A stretch of DNA of 64,000 bases from Burkholderia aenigmatica (GCF_902499175.1 NZ_CABVQC010000039.1:20370-84369), one strand, 5' to 3'; shown: positions 41,792 to 51,232, numbered from the stretch's first letter. A program made the numbers and translations. Notes: generated by a model not told the origin, from the letters alone.

Positions 41792-42739
41792 ATGCAACGA
41801 GCCGTACCGCTTTCTTCCCGTGCCGTGCGCACGCTGGCCGCCGCACTGATCGGCCTGACCGCGCTCTCCGCAGCCGCGGCCGCCGCCACGTTCGACCTGA
41901 GCCCCGAACAGCGCGGCCGCCCGCGCGGCGTGGCCGATGCGGCGGTCGAGCGCGCGGTGCCCGCGTCGTTCAAGTTCGCCGAGCCCGGCACGCTGACGAT
42001 CGGCATCGCGCCGAGCCTGCCGCCGATCAGCTCGTATGCGACCGACGCCCGCACGGTGATCGGCTTCGACGCCGACATCGGCCAGCTCGTGTCCGACAGC
42101 CTCGGCCGCAAGCTGAAGATCGTCGCGCTCGCGTGGGCCGACTGGCCGCTCGCGCTCGAGTCGGGGAAAGTCGACGCGGTGATCTCGAACGTCACTGTCA
42201 CCGAGGAACGCAAGCAGAAGCTCGATTTCTCGACCTACCGCAAGGACCAGGTCGGCTTCTACGTGCGCAACGACAGCAAGATCCAGGCGATCCGCGAGCC
42301 GAAGGACGTCGCGGGGCTGCGCATCGTGACCGACGCCGGCACCAACCAGGAAAAGATCCTGCTCGCGTGGGATCGCGAGAATGTCGCGCACGGGCTGAAA
42401 CCCGTGCAGATCCAGTATTACGACGACCAGGCGATGCGTATCGTCGCCGTGCAGTCGGGCCGCGCCGATGCGGTGTTCAGCGTGAACTCGGTGCTCGCGT
42501 ACCAGAGCGCGCAGCAAGGCAAGACGCGGCTCGTCGGCGCAATCAGCGGCGGCTGGCCGCGCACGGCCGACATCGCGATCGCGACGCGCCGCGGCAGCGG
42601 GCTCGCCGATCCGCTGACCGTCGCGCTGAACGGGTTGATCAGGAACGGCCGCTACCAGCAGGTGCTCGACCGCTGGAACCTCGCATCGGAAGCGATCGAC
42701 CAGTCGCGCACCAATCCGCCGGGGCTGCCGAAGAGCTGA
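41792..42739 (+). CDS. ABC transporter substrate-binding protein (family 3, amino-acid-type)
   Basis: 315-aa periplasmic binding protein with a signal peptide (MQRAVPLSSRAVRTLAAALI ... ending AAAAAA at about residue 32). Typical SBP_bac_3 pieces: TLTIGIAPSLPPISSYATD, GFDADIGQLVSDSLGRKL, GKVDAVISNVTVTEERKQKLDFS and the domain-crossing DVAGLRIVTDAGTNQEK. About 50 bases separate it from the first LLM oxygenase gene. It is paralogous to the binding protein at 47091-48026 (shared ATDARTV, WADWPL and NPPGLP motifs), so one ABC protein may serve two receptors. Ligand probably a sulphur- or amine-containing small molecule (inference from neighbours). Confidence 0.88.
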   Translation: MQRAVPLSSRAVRTLAAALIGLTALSAAAAAATFDLSPEQRGRPRGVADAAVERAVPASFKFAEPGTLTIGIAPSLPPISSYATDARTVIGFDADIGQLVSDSLGRKLKIVALAWADWPLALESGKVDAVISNVTVTEERKQKLDFSTYRKDQVGFYVRNDSKIQAIREPKDVAGLRIVTDAGTNQEKILLAWDRENVAHGLKPVQIQYYDDQAMRIVAVQSGRADAVFSVNSVLAYQSAQQGKTRLVGAISGGWPRTADIAIATRRGSGLADPLTVALNGLIRNGRYQQVLDRWNLASEAIDQSRTNPPGLPKS

Positions 42740-42791
42740 GCGCCGCGCGCACCCACCGTCCATTCACGCTCACGCAGGAACGCCGCTCATC

Positions 42792-43841
42792 ATGTCTTAC
42801 TCGCTTTCGCTGCTGGACAAGAGTCCGATCGCCGACGGCGCGAACGCCGCCGACGCGCTGCGCTTCACTACGACCCTCGCGCAGCGCGCCGAACAGCTCG
42901 GCTACGAGCGCTTCTGGGTCGCCGAGCATCACGGCACGCCGGCCTTCGCGAGCTCGGCGCCGGAGATCGTCGTCGCGCACCTGCTTGCGCACACGTCGCG
43001 CATCCGCGTCGGCTCGGGCGGCGTGATGCTGCAGCACTACAGCCCGTTCAAGGTCGCCGAGACGTTCAAGGTACTGGCCGCGCTCGCGCCGGGCCGCGTC
43101 GATCTCGGCATCGGCAAGGCGCCCGGCGGGTTGCCGCTGACCACACGCGCGCTGCAGTGGTTCCACGACAAGGCGCGCAAGCCGGACTTCGCGGGCCAGT
43201 TGGCGGAACTCGACGCGTTTCTCGGCTGGGGCGTCGCCGAAGATCACCCGCTCGCCGGTGCCGTCGCACTGCCGGTGCCGCCGCAGCCGCCCGAACGCAT
43301 CCTGCTCGGCGGCTCGCCGGACAGCGGCGCGCTCGCCGCGCGCAACGGCTGGCGCTTCTGCTACGCGGGGCATTTCAATGGCGACGATGCGAACCTCGAA
43401 CGCTCGGTGGATGCGTACCGCAGCGCGGGCGGCGCACGGCCGCTGGTCGCGCTGTACGCGGTGGCCGCGCCGACGCGCGACGAGGCCGAGCGACTGATCG
43501 GGCCGCTGAAGATCTTCAAGCTGCAGTTCGCGGGCGGCCAGAGTTTCAATCTCGCCAGCGCGCAGGCGGCCGCCGAATTCGCGCGGCAGAGCGGCGCGTC
43601 CGACTACCGGATCGACGAGTTGCGCCCGACGGTGCTGGCCGATACGCCCGAACGCGTGCACCGCGCACTCGACGCGCTGAGCCGGCGGCTCGACGTCGAT
43701 GCGTTCGTGATCGATTCGCCGGTGACCGACTACGCGGCGCGGCTCGCGTCGGCCGAATGGCTTGGCGGCGCGCTGTCGGCCACGCCGTTGCAGGCGGCCC
43801 TCGCGGCCGACCGCTCCCTTTCCCCTGACCAGAACGCGTGA
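42792..43841 (+). CDS. LLM-class flavin-dependent oxidoreductase (MsnO8-like)
   Basis: 349-aa luciferase-like TIM barrel. Landmarks: SLLDKSPIADGANAADALRF at the N-terminus, GYERFWVAEHHGTPAFASSA, IRVGSGGVMLQHYSPFKVAE, GRVDLGIGKAPGG and ILLGGSPDSG. This is the single-subunit branch often called MsnO8 family. These enzymes use reduced FMN from a separate reductase and O2 to oxidise small organic molecules. No flavin reductase gene is adjacent. It lies in a probable operon with a binding protein (upstream) and a second LLM gene (8 bases downstream). Confidence 0.88.
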   Translation: MSYSLSLLDKSPIADGANAADALRFTTTLAQRAEQLGYERFWVAEHHGTPAFASSAPEIVVAHLLAHTSRIRVGSGGVMLQHYSPFKVAETFKVLAALAPGRVDLGIGKAPGGLPLTTRALQWFHDKARKPDFAGQLAELDAFLGWGVAEDHPLAGAVALPVPPQPPERILLGGSPDSGALAARNGWRFCYAGHFNGDDANLERSVDAYRSAGGARPLVALYAVAAPTRDEAERLIGPLKIFKLQFAGGQSFNLASAQAAAEFARQSGASDYRIDELRPTVLADTPERVHRALDALSRRLDVDAFVIDSPVTDYAARLASAEWLGGALSATPLQAALAADRSLSPDQNA

Positions 43842-43848
43842 CGCTCCC

Positions 43849-45201
43849 ATGACGACCCGACGATCGATCCCCTTCGGCCTGATGCTGCAAGGCGCAGGCA
43901 GCCACATGAACGCATGGCGGCACCCGAGCAACCCGCCGGACGCGAGCATCAACCTCGACTTCGCGATCGGCATCGCACGCAAGGCGGAGGCCGCCGGCAT
44001 CGCGTTCGCGTTCGTCGCGGACGGCCTCTACATCAACGAGAAGTCGATCCCGCACTTCCTGAACCGCTTCGAGCCGCTCACCGTGCTGTCGGCGCTTGCG
44101 GTCGCGACAAAGAAGATCGGACTCGCGGGCACGATCTCGACGTCGTACAGCGAGCCGTTCACGGTCGCGCGCCAGCTCGCGTCGCTCGACACGATCAGCG
44201 GCGGGCGCGCGGGCTGGAACGTCGTGACGACGCCGCTCGAAGGCACCGCGAAGAATTTCGGCAAGGCGCATCCCGATCACGAACTGCGCTACGAGATCGC
44301 CGACGAATACCTCGACGTCGTGCAGGGCCTGTGGGACAGCTGGGACGACGACGCATTCGTGCGCGACCGCGCGACCGGCCGCTTCTTCGATCGCGACAAG
44401 CTCCACACGCTCGACCACCACGGCCGCTTCTTCCAGGTTGCGGGCCCGCTCAACATCCAGCGCTCGCCGCAAGGCCAGCCGGTGATCTTCCAGGCCGGCT
44501 CGTCCGACACCGGCATCGGGCTCGCGGGCAAGTATGCGGATGCCGTGTTCACGCATTCGCCGTCGCTCGACGAAACGGCCGCGTTCACGCGTCGCGTGAA
44601 GCAGAGCGCGATCGAGCACGGCCGGCCAGGCAGCGACGTGAAGATCTTCCCCGGCATCGGGCCGATCGTCGGCCGCACGGCGGCGGAGGCCGAGGACAAA
44701 TACCAGGCGATCCGCAACCTGCTGACGATCGACGAGGCACTCGCGTATCTCGGCCGCTATTTCGATCATCACGACTTCACGCAGTACGCGCTCGATGCGC
44801 CGTTCCCGGAACTCGGCGAGCTCGGCCGCAACAGCTTCCGCTCGACCACCGACCGGATCAAGGCCGACGCGAAACAGAAAGGCCTGTCGCTGCGCGAGAC
44901 GGCGCTTGCGGTCGCCACGCCGCGCCCGAACTTCATCGGCACGGCCGAGCATGTCGCGGACGAGCTGATCCGCTGGCACGACGCGGGCGCCGGCGACGGT
45001 TTCATCCTCGGCTTTGCGGTGCAGGCACAGGGCGTCGACGATTTCGTCGAACTCGTGATCCCGGTGCTCGAGGCGCGCGGCCGCTACAGCCGCGACCTGC
45101 CCGGTGCGACGCTGCGCGACCACCTCGGCCTGCCGCGCAAGGCGAGCCGCCACGCGGCGCCTGCCCCGTCGCACGAAACGGCGGCCGAAGCGCACGCCTG
45201 A
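43849..45201 (+). CDS. NtaA/SnaA/DszA-type FMN-dependent monooxygenase
   Basis: 450-aa LLM enzyme of the long NtaA/SnaA/SoxA(DszA) branch, from ATG 43849, 8 bases after the previous stop. Landmarks: FGLMLQGAGSHMNAWRHPSN, FAFVADGLYINE, SGGRAGWNVVTTPLEGTAKN, FDRDKLHTLDHHGRFFQVAG and QPVIFQAGSSDTGIGLAGKY. Members cleave C-S or C-N bonds with FMNH2 (dibenzothiophene sulfone, nitrilotriacetate, EDTA, dimethyl sulfide). Its coupling to ABC import genes indicates uptake and oxidation of a sulfonated, thioether or aminocarboxylate compound; which one is undetermined. Confidence 0.9.
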   Translation: MTTRRSIPFGLMLQGAGSHMNAWRHPSNPPDASINLDFAIGIARKAEAAGIAFAFVADGLYINEKSIPHFLNRFEPLTVLSALAVATKKIGLAGTISTSYSEPFTVARQLASLDTISGGRAGWNVVTTPLEGTAKNFGKAHPDHELRYEIADEYLDVVQGLWDSWDDDAFVRDRATGRFFDRDKLHTLDHHGRFFQVAGPLNIQRSPQGQPVIFQAGSSDTGIGLAGKYADAVFTHSPSLDETAAFTRRVKQSAIEHGRPGSDVKIFPGIGPIVGRTAAEAEDKYQAIRNLLTIDEALAYLGRYFDHHDFTQYALDAPFPELGELGRNSFRSTTDRIKADAKQKGLSLRETALAVATPRPNFIGTAEHVADELIRWHDAGAGDGFILGFAVQAQGVDDFVELVIPVLEARGRYSRDLPGATLRDHLGLPRKASRHAAPAPSHETAAEAHA

Positions 45202-45265
45202 CGCCCGCCGCCGCGCCGCCCGTGCGCGGTGCGCCCGCCCGACCGATTCGAGGATTTCCACCGAC

Positions 45266-47056
45266 ATGAGCGACACGACCCACCTCGGCGGCGCGCTGCC
45301 GCCGCTCTCTTCCCCCGGCGCGCGCGACACCGGCACGCGTTTCCGGATCGTGCCCGCGCGCCACCGGTCGCGCACGGCCGGTACCGTGCTCGCCGTCGCG
45401 CTGATCGCGATCGTCCTGCATTCGATTCTCGGCAACCCGCAATGGGGCTGGCCGGTGTTCGCCGAATGGTTCCTGTCGCCACCGGTGCTGTCGGGTCTCG
45501 CGCGCACGCTGGTGCTCACGCTGCTCGGTGCGGTGTTCGGCCTCGTGCTCGGCGCGTTCGTCGCGCTGGCCCGGCTGTCGCGTTCGCGGCTGCTGTCGGC
45601 GAGCGCGTGGACCTTCGTGTGGCTGTTCCGCTCGATTCCGCTGATCGTGCTGCTGCTGATCCTGAACAACCTCGGCTACCTGTACGAACATGTGCGGCTC
45701 GGCGTGCCGTTCACCGACATCGTGTGGTTCGACACGCCGACGACCGACCTGATCAGCCCGTTCCTCGCGGCCGTGCTCGGCCTCACGCTGCATCACGCGG
45801 CGTTTTCCGCGGAGGTGATCCGCGGCGGCATTCTCGCGGTCGACCAGGGCCAGCTCGAAGCGGCCGCCGCGCTCGGGCTGCCGCGCCGCCGCCAGACCAC
45901 GCGAATCGTGTTGCCGCAGGCGATGCGCGCGATCCTGCCGACCGCGTTCAACGACCTGATCATGCTCGCGAAAGGCACGTCGATGGTCTACGTGCTCGCG
46001 ATGCCGGAGCTGTTCTATACGGTGCAGGTGATCTATCGCCGCAATCTCGAAGTGATTCCGCTGCTGATGGTCGCCACCGTCTGGTACCTGATCATCCTGA
46101 CCGTGCTGTCGGCCATCCAGGTCCAGGTGGAACGGCACTATGCGCGCGGGGCGCTGCGCAACCCGCCGCCGTCCGTCATCACGTTCGCACTCGCGCGCCT
46201 CGGCACGCTGTGGCGGCGCGCCGCGTCCCGCCACGCGGCATCGACCTCGCAGGCTCACCGCGATAGCGACGCCGCGACCGCCGTCGCCCCACGCGCCGGC
46301 GGCGAAGTGGCGGTACATGGCGTATCCAAGCAGTTCGGCATGCAGCGCGTGCTCGACAACGTGTCGTTCGTCGCGCCGCGCGGCAGCGTGACCGCGATCG
46401 TCGGGCCGTCGGGCTCGGGCAAGTCGACGCTGCTGCGCACGATCAACCATCTGGAGCGCGTCGACGACGGCTTCATCGACATCGACGGCGAACTGATCGG
46501 CTATCGCCGCGACGGAGACGTGCTCCACGAGCTGAAGGAACGCGACGTGCTGACGCGGCGCACGGCCGTCGGGATGGTGTTCCAGAACTTCAACCTGTTC
46601 CCGCACCTGACTGTGCTCGAAAACCTGATCGAAGCGCCGGTCGTCGTCGGCGGCGTCACGCGCGACGCGGCCGAGCGCACCGCCCGCACACTGCTCGCGC
46701 GCGTCGGTCTCGCGGATAAAGCCGACGCGTATCCGCGCCAGTTGTCCGGCGGCCAGCAGCAGCGCGTCGCGATCGCGCGGGCGCTTGCGCTGCGCCCGAA
46801 GGTACTGCTGTTCGACGAACCGACGTCGGCGCTCGATCCCGAGCTCGTCAACGAGGTACTCGACGTGATCAAGGAACTCGCGCGCTCGGGCACGACGCTC
46901 GTGATCGTCACGCACGAGATCGGCTTCGCACGCGAAGTCGCGGACAACGTGCTGTTCATGGAGCGCGGGCGCATCGTCGAGGCCGGGCCGCCGGCCGTCG
47001 TGCTCGATGCGCCGACGCATCCGCGCACCCGCGCGTTCCTGTCGCGGGTGCTGTGA
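45266..47056 (+). CDS. Fused ABC importer: permease and ATP-binding domains in one polypeptide
   Basis: 596-aa protein combining two usually separate subunits. Residues ~40-300 are an amino-acid-type permease with several membrane spans and the EAA loop (GQLEAAAALGLPRRRQTTRI, ~196-215). A linker (~310-345) joins it to a complete ATPase domain: Walker A VGPSGSGKST (379-388), signature LSGGQQQRVAIARA, Walker B VLLFDEPTSALDPE and H-loop VTHEI. There is no stop or frameshift at the junction. The protein should homodimerise to give a complete importer. It lies between two paralogous binding-protein genes and behind two LLM oxygenase genes. Fused MetI-type permease-ATPases exist in Burkholderia but are uncommon. 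Confidence 0.9.
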   Translation: MSDTTHLGGALPPLSSPGARDTGTRFRIVPARHRSRTAGTVLAVALIAIVLHSILGNPQWGWPVFAEWFLSPPVLSGLARTLVLTLLGAVFGLVLGAFVALARLSRSRLLSASAWTFVWLFRSIPLIVLLLILNNLGYLYEHVRLGVPFTDIVWFDTPTTDLISPFLAAVLGLTLHHAAFSAEVIRGGILAVDQGQLEAAAALGLPRRRQTTRIVLPQAMRAILPTAFNDLIMLAKGTSMVYVLAMPELFYTVQVIYRRNLEVIPLLMVATVWYLIILTVLSAIQVQVERHYARGALRNPPPSVITFALARLGTLWRRAASRHAASTSQAHRDSDAATAVAPRAGGEVAVHGVSKQFGMQRVLDNVSFVAPRGSVTAIVGPSGSGKSTLLRTINHLERVDDGFIDIDGELIGYRRDGDVLHELKERDVLTRRTAVGMVFQNFNLFPHLTVLENLIEAPVVVGGVTRDAAERTARTLLARVGLADKADAYPRQLSGGQQQRVAIARALALRPKVLLFDEPTSALDPELVNEVLDVIKELARSGTTLVIVTHEIGFAREVADNVLFMERGRIVEAGPPAVVLDAPTHPRTRAFLSRVL

Positions 47057-47090
47057 TGCGCGCCGCTCCCGCCTTGCGAGGTGCCGCACG

Positions 47091-48026
47091 ATGACCGACC
47101 GACGCCGGTTCATGACCGCCGCGCTGGTCGCGGCAACGGGTAGCCTTCCATGGCACGCGGTGCATGCAGCCGCGGCGACCGCGGATCTCGATCCGCGCCA
47201 GGCGGGCCGCATTCGCGCCACACGCGATGACGCAGCCGTTCATGAGGCAGCCGGCTATCGCTGGGTACGCGACGGCGCGTTCACGGTCGCGATTTCACCG
47301 CACGCGCCGCCGGTGTCGACCTACGCGACCGACGCGCGCACCGTGGTCGGCGCCGATCCCGACTATGCGCAGCTCGTCGCCGACGCGCTCGGCCGCACGC
47401 TCGTGCTGCTGCCGATCGCGTGGGCCGACTGGCCGCTCGGACTCACGTCCGGCAAGTACGACGCGGTGATCTCGAACGTCGGCGTGACCGAGAAGCGCAA
47501 GGAGAAATACGATTTCACGACTTACCGGCTCGGGTTGCACGGCTTCTACGTGCGCACCGGCAGCCCGATCGCGACGATCGCCGCGCCGAAGGACGTCGCC
47601 GGCCTGCGCATCATCACGGGCGCGGGGACGAGCCAGGAGCGCATCCTGCTCGAGTGGAACAAGCGTAACGTCGCGCAGGGGCTGAAACCGGCCGAACTGC
47701 TCTATTTCGACGACGATGCGGCGTCGCGCGTCGCGCTGCTGTCGGGCCGTGCCGATGCGGAGCTGAACCCGAACGCGTCGCTCGCGTACGAGGCCGCCCG
47801 CACCGGCAAGATCCGCCGTGTCGGCGTCGTCAATGCGGGCTGGCCGGCCAACGCCGATGTGGCGATCGCGACGCGGCGCGGCAGCGGGCTCGCACCCGCG
47901 CTGACGCTCGCGACGAACGCGCTGATCGGCAGCGGTCGCTACGGGCAGGCGCTCGCGCGCTGGGGTTTGCAAAGCGAGGCGATCGCGCGCGCTGAGACCA
48001 ATCCGCCGGGGTTACCGTCGTTCTGA
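47091..48026 (+). CDS. ABC transporter substrate-binding protein, second paralogue
   Basis: 311-aa periplasmic binding protein 34 bases after the fused ABC gene. The signal is Tat-like (TDRRRFMTAALVAATGSLPW, cleavage near HAVHA). Core motifs match the first binding protein of this cluster: STYATDARTVVGADPDYAQL, WADWPLGLTSGKYDAVISNV, DVAGLRIITGAGTSQERILL and a C-terminal NPPGLPSF. Gene duplication with divergence is the likely origin and may broaden the ligand range. Family SBP_bac_3. Confidence 0.87.
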   Translation: MTDRRRFMTAALVAATGSLPWHAVHAAAATADLDPRQAGRIRATRDDAAVHEAAGYRWVRDGAFTVAISPHAPPVSTYATDARTVVGADPDYAQLVADALGRTLVLLPIAWADWPLGLTSGKYDAVISNVGVTEKRKEKYDFTTYRLGLHGFYVRTGSPIATIAAPKDVAGLRIITGAGTSQERILLEWNKRNVAQGLKPAELLYFDDDAASRVALLSGRADAELNPNASLAYEAARTGKIRRVGVVNAGWPANADVAIATRRGSGLAPALTLATNALIGSGRYGQALARWGLQSEAIARAETNPPGLPSF

Positions 48027-48074
48027 CCAGCGGCAGCGCGGCGCGCCATGCCGGTCACGCTTCGGCAAGGCCCG

Positions 48075-48635
48075 TCACGGGCAGCGCGACGCGCGAGCCA
48101 GCTCCACGTCGGTCGTCGACACCTGCTTGCCGTTCACGTGCAGTTGCCGCAGCTTGGTCTCGAGCCCCCATTTCGCTTCATAGGGGAACACTTCATAGTC
48201 GAGACCCGGTTGCGGCACGAACGAGCGCGCAACATGGTCGACGCGCTGGCTGATGGTGGTCGTGCCCACCGCGCCCATGTCGATTATCCGCTGTCCGCCG
48301 ATCTGAAACGTCATCGTGAGCGGCTGGTTCGCGTTGACCACGTACTCGTCGTAGTACTTGTATGCGTCATCCGGCAGCGGCATGCCGATCGTCGTATTGC
48401 CCGCCAGTGCGCGCGTAAAGCCCGGTACAGCGACATCCATGCCGGGCGGCCCCTTGAGAAACCAGGAGTCGTTCGGTTCGCAGGTGGTGTTGAAATAGAA
48501 GTGAGAATAGGCGCCCAGATACACCCGAATCCGCGCTTCCGTTGCCGGATCGTACGCGCCGCTCCGATTCGCTCCGGTACTCGCACAACCGGCCAGCACT
48601 CCGCACGCCAGTAAAACCCCTGCCATCTTTCGCAT
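48075..48635 (-). CDS. Predicted lipoprotein, unknown function
   Basis: 186-aa lipoprotein with signal peptide MRKMAGVLLACGVLAGC and Cys17 as lipidation site (lipobox LAGC). The mature part has no recognised domain; segments such as AYSHFYFNTTCEPNDSWFLK and TMTFQIGGQRIIDMGAVGTT look like beta-rich folded protein. It converges with the end of the ABC cluster and stands alone. The 186 bases upstream up to the next gene contain no other ORF. Confidence 0.72.
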   Translation of the reverse strand: MRKMAGVLLACGVLAGCASTGANRSGAYDPATEARIRVYLGAYSHFYFNTTCEPNDSWFLKGPPGMDVAVPGFTRALAGNTTIGMPLPDDAYKYYDEYVVNANQPLTMTFQIGGQRIIDMGAVGTTTISQRVDHVARSFVPQPGLDYEVFPYEAKWGLETKLRQLHVNGKQVSTTDVELARASRCP

Positions 48636-48821
48636 GACTTGCTTCGCTTCGTTATTCGATTTCTGATTTCGAATCGGCTGACGGCGCTACTCGTGCGGCG
48701 CCTCGCGATCCCGCTCTCGTCGGCCATGGCCCATGGTCCGATGCGCGGATTGTAACCGGTGGCGGTTCGGCCCCGACTCAGGGAGGCGCCATGCTCCATC
48801 GATCCAAAATCGGCGTCGCAC

Positions 48822-49916
48822 CTATGCCGGCAGTGCAGCCCCAGCCCTGTCGAGATTCGCGACCTGCGCATGAATCGCCGGAATCAGGTCGCGCCCGTAA
48901 TCGAGCGCATCGTCGAGCGGGTCGAACCCGCGAATCAGGAACGTCGACACGCCAAGCCGGTAGTACGCGCCAAGCGCCCGCGCGACCTGTTCGGGCGTGC
49001 CGACCAGCGCGGTCGAATTCCAGCGCGCGCCGGTCAGGTTCGCGACGCCCATCCACAGCCGCTCGTCGAGCACGTCGCCTTGCGCGGCGGCGGCCATCAG
49101 CCGTTGCGAGCCCGCGTTCTGCGGCGCATGGCCGGCGATCGGCTGGCCGTTCGCGAGCCGCGCCGCGCGCACGCGTTCGCGAATCGCCTCGGCCTTCTCC
49201 CAAGCGGCAGCCTCGGTGTCGGCCACGATCGGCCGGAACGACACGCTGATGCGCGGCGCCCGCCCGAACGGCGCGGCCGCAGCCCGCACGCGCGCGACCT
49301 GCTCGCGTACCGACGCGAGCGGCTCGCCCCACGTCATGTAGACATCGGCATGCTCGCCCGCGACCGCGAGCGCGGCCGGCGACGAGCCGCCGAAATAGAT
49401 CGGCACGTGCGGCCGCTGCGCGCCCTTCACGAGCGGCGACGCGCCGCGCAGCCGGTAGAACGCGCCATCGTGATCGACCGGCGCGTCGGCCTGCCAGATC
49501 CGTTTCAACACGTCGAGATATTCGCCGGTGCGGCGGTAGCGCGCATCGTGCGGCACGAAATCGCCGTCGCGCTGCAGGTCGGTATCGTCGCCGCCCGACA
49601 CGACGTTCAGCGCGAGCCGGCCGCCGCTGAACACGTCGAGCGTTGCGATCTGCCGCGCGGCGGCCGACGGCACGATCACGCCCGGCCGGTGCGCGAGCAG
49701 AATGCGGATGCGTTCGGTCGCGGCGGCGGCGAACGACGCGACGATGAAACCGTCCGCCGCGTTGCTGAAATGGCCGACCAGGATCTGGTCGAAGCCGGCG
49801 GCCTCGTGCGCCTGCGCGAAGCGGCGTACATAGTCGGGCTGGACGGCCGCGCCGCCCGGTACGTCGACCTCCGCGCCGGGTGTCGCGGTGATCATGCCGA
49901 TGATGTCGACTGGCAT
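48822..49916 (-). CDS. LLM-class FMN-dependent monooxygenase (SsuD/alkanesulfonate-type)
   Basis: 364-aa luciferase-like oxygenase from ATG 49916 (MPVDIIGMITATPGAEVDVP). Landmarks: GFDQILVGHFSNAADGFIVA, RIRILLAHRPGVIVPSAAAR, FSGGRLALNVVSGGDDTDLQ, VPIYFGGSSPAALAVAGEHA and DVYMTWGEP. This is the SsuD pattern (FMNH2-dependent release of sulfite from alkanesulfonates). It lies 52 bases after an SsuA-like binding protein gene on the same strand, supporting a sulfonate role. ssuB and ssuC are absent here, so transport must be completed elsewhere. Confidence 0.88.
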   Translation of the reverse strand: MPVDIIGMITATPGAEVDVPGGAAVQPDYVRRFAQAHEAAGFDQILVGHFSNAADGFIVASFAAAATERIRILLAHRPGVIVPSAAARQIATLDVFSGGRLALNVVSGGDDTDLQRDGDFVPHDARYRRTGEYLDVLKRIWQADAPVDHDGAFYRLRGASPLVKGAQRPHVPIYFGGSSPAALAVAGEHADVYMTWGEPLASVREQVARVRAAAAPFGRAPRISVSFRPIVADTEAAAWEKAEAIRERVRAARLANGQPIAGHAPQNAGSQRLMAAAAQGDVLDERLWMGVANLTGARWNSTALVGTPEQVARALGAYYRLGVSTFLIRGFDPLDDALDYGRDLIPAIHAQVANLDRAGAALPA

Positions 49917-49968
49917 GTCGGGATGTCCTTGGGGTGCTTGATCTGAAATCGTGGCCGGGATGGTCCGC

Positions 49969-50934
49969 TTACTGCGCGGCGGCCGTCTTTTTCGCAGGCG
50001 CCGCGAACGCGCCCGCATACGAGCGGTCGAGCAGTTTCGACGTGTCGTACGCAGCCGGAATCACGCCGGCCTTGTGCAGGAAGTCGGCCGTGTTCTGCGC
50101 GTCCGTCGCGGCCGTGTCGTCGACCGGGCCGACGCGCTGCTTCGCGTTGTTGAGCCAGCGGTATGCGACGTCGGGTTCGAGCTTCGCGCGCTTCGCCCAC
50201 AGGTCCGCATACTCGCGCGGATGGCTGTCGACCCACTGGCGCGCCGCAACGACGCGCCTCAGGAAATCGGTGATCCCGGCGCGCTTGCCTGACGCGGCCT
50301 GCTCGTTCGCGGCGACGAAGCTCAGTGCCGGCATCAGCCCCTGCGCGGTCGTCACGGGCCGCGCGCCCTGCCGCAACGCGAGCGTGCTGACGAACGGCTC
50401 CCACAGCGACACGGCGTCGACCGAGCCGTTCGAGAGCGCGTTGGTCGCATCGATCGGCATCAGGTACGCATACTTGACCGAATCCGCGCGCAGGCCGGCG
50501 TGTTCGAGCGCGCGCAGCACGAGCTGCTGGCTCCATGCACCGCGCCATACTGCGATGGTCTTGCCCTGCAGGTCGGCCACGGTGCGCACCGGCGAATCCT
50601 TCGGTACGAGAATCGCGACGCCGTCGAGGCTCTGCCGCGACACGGCGACCACCTTCACCGGTGCGCCGCGCGCGGCCAGCGTGAGCAGCGCGGAGTCGCC
50701 GAGGAAACCGACGTCGATCGCATTGCCGTTCAGCGATTCGGCAACAGGTGCGGCGGCCTGGAAATGCTTCCACTCGATCGTGTAAGGCAGGTCCTTCAGC
50801 ACGCCGGACGCCTCCATCGACGCCTGGATGTTGAAGTAGTTCTGTTCACCGACGCGCAGCGTGACGGTGTCTTTGGCAATGCCCGGCTGCGCGGCAAGCG
50901 CCAGCAAGAGTGCCGTGACGATTCGGCTCGACAA
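49969..50934 (-). CDS. Aliphatic sulfonate-type ABC substrate-binding protein (SsuA-like)
   Basis: 321-aa periplasmic binding protein. The start is taken as TTG 50934, because GGGAG lies eight bases upstream and it opens a clean signal peptide (SSRIVTALLLALAAQPGIA, cleavage before KDTVTLRVG). A TTG at 50970 is in frame but has no ribosome-binding site and would spoil the signal. NMT1/SsuA features: TLRVGEQNYFNIQASMEASG, AIDVGFLGDSALLTLAARGA, LQGKTIAVWRGAWSQQ and AVSLWEPFVSTLALRQGA. The C-terminus ends in a Lys/Ala tail. Expected ligand alkanesulfonate. Divergent from the hydrolase-marR pair across ~300 bases. Confidence 0.85.
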   Translation of the reverse strand: MSSRIVTALLLALAAQPGIAKDTVTLRVGEQNYFNIQASMEASGVLKDLPYTIEWKHFQAAAPVAESLNGNAIDVGFLGDSALLTLAARGAPVKVVAVSRQSLDGVAILVPKDSPVRTVADLQGKTIAVWRGAWSQQLVLRALEHAGLRADSVKYAYLMPIDATNALSNGSVDAVSLWEPFVSTLALRQGARPVTTAQGLMPALSFVAANEQAASGKRAGITDFLRRVVAARQWVDSHPREYADLWAKRAKLEPDVAYRWLNNAKQRVGPVDDTAATDAQNTADFLHKAGVIPAAYDTSKLLDRSYAGAFAAPAKKTAAAQ

Positions 50935-51166
50935 CGTGATCTCCCGGAGGGTTGGCAGGCGGCCGCGCAATGGCGGCGCATCGTGTTCCGCCGTGCGCAG
51001 CGGCCGGCGTAATGCATGGAACCGGTGAAGATACGTCGGTCCGCTTCATGAAACAAACGCAATATTCTTCTATGCAAAGATGCAAATATTTTATGAAGTG
51101 ACCGGCATCGCCTGATGCCGCCTGCCCCTCCATGAAACCCGGTTCGAATGAATCCTCGACAGATAC

Positions 51167-51209
51167 TTCGCACGCGAAATAAATCCGCGCTATATTTCGC
51201 ATACGAAAT
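51167..51209 (+). promoter_or_regulatory. Tandem operator repeats upstream of the hydrolase-marR operon
   Basis: Two inverted repeats of the same design: TTCG-CACG-CGAA (51167-51178) and ATTTCG-CATA-CGAAAT (51194-51209), centres 29 bp apart. The second overlaps TATATT (51191-51196), a plausible -10 box. It lies just upstream of the hydrolase ATG (51233), whose operon ends with a marR gene, so MarR autorepression through these sites is the simplest reading. Confidence 0.6.
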
Positions 51210-51232
51210 AACTACCCGGAACGAGGACGGCC

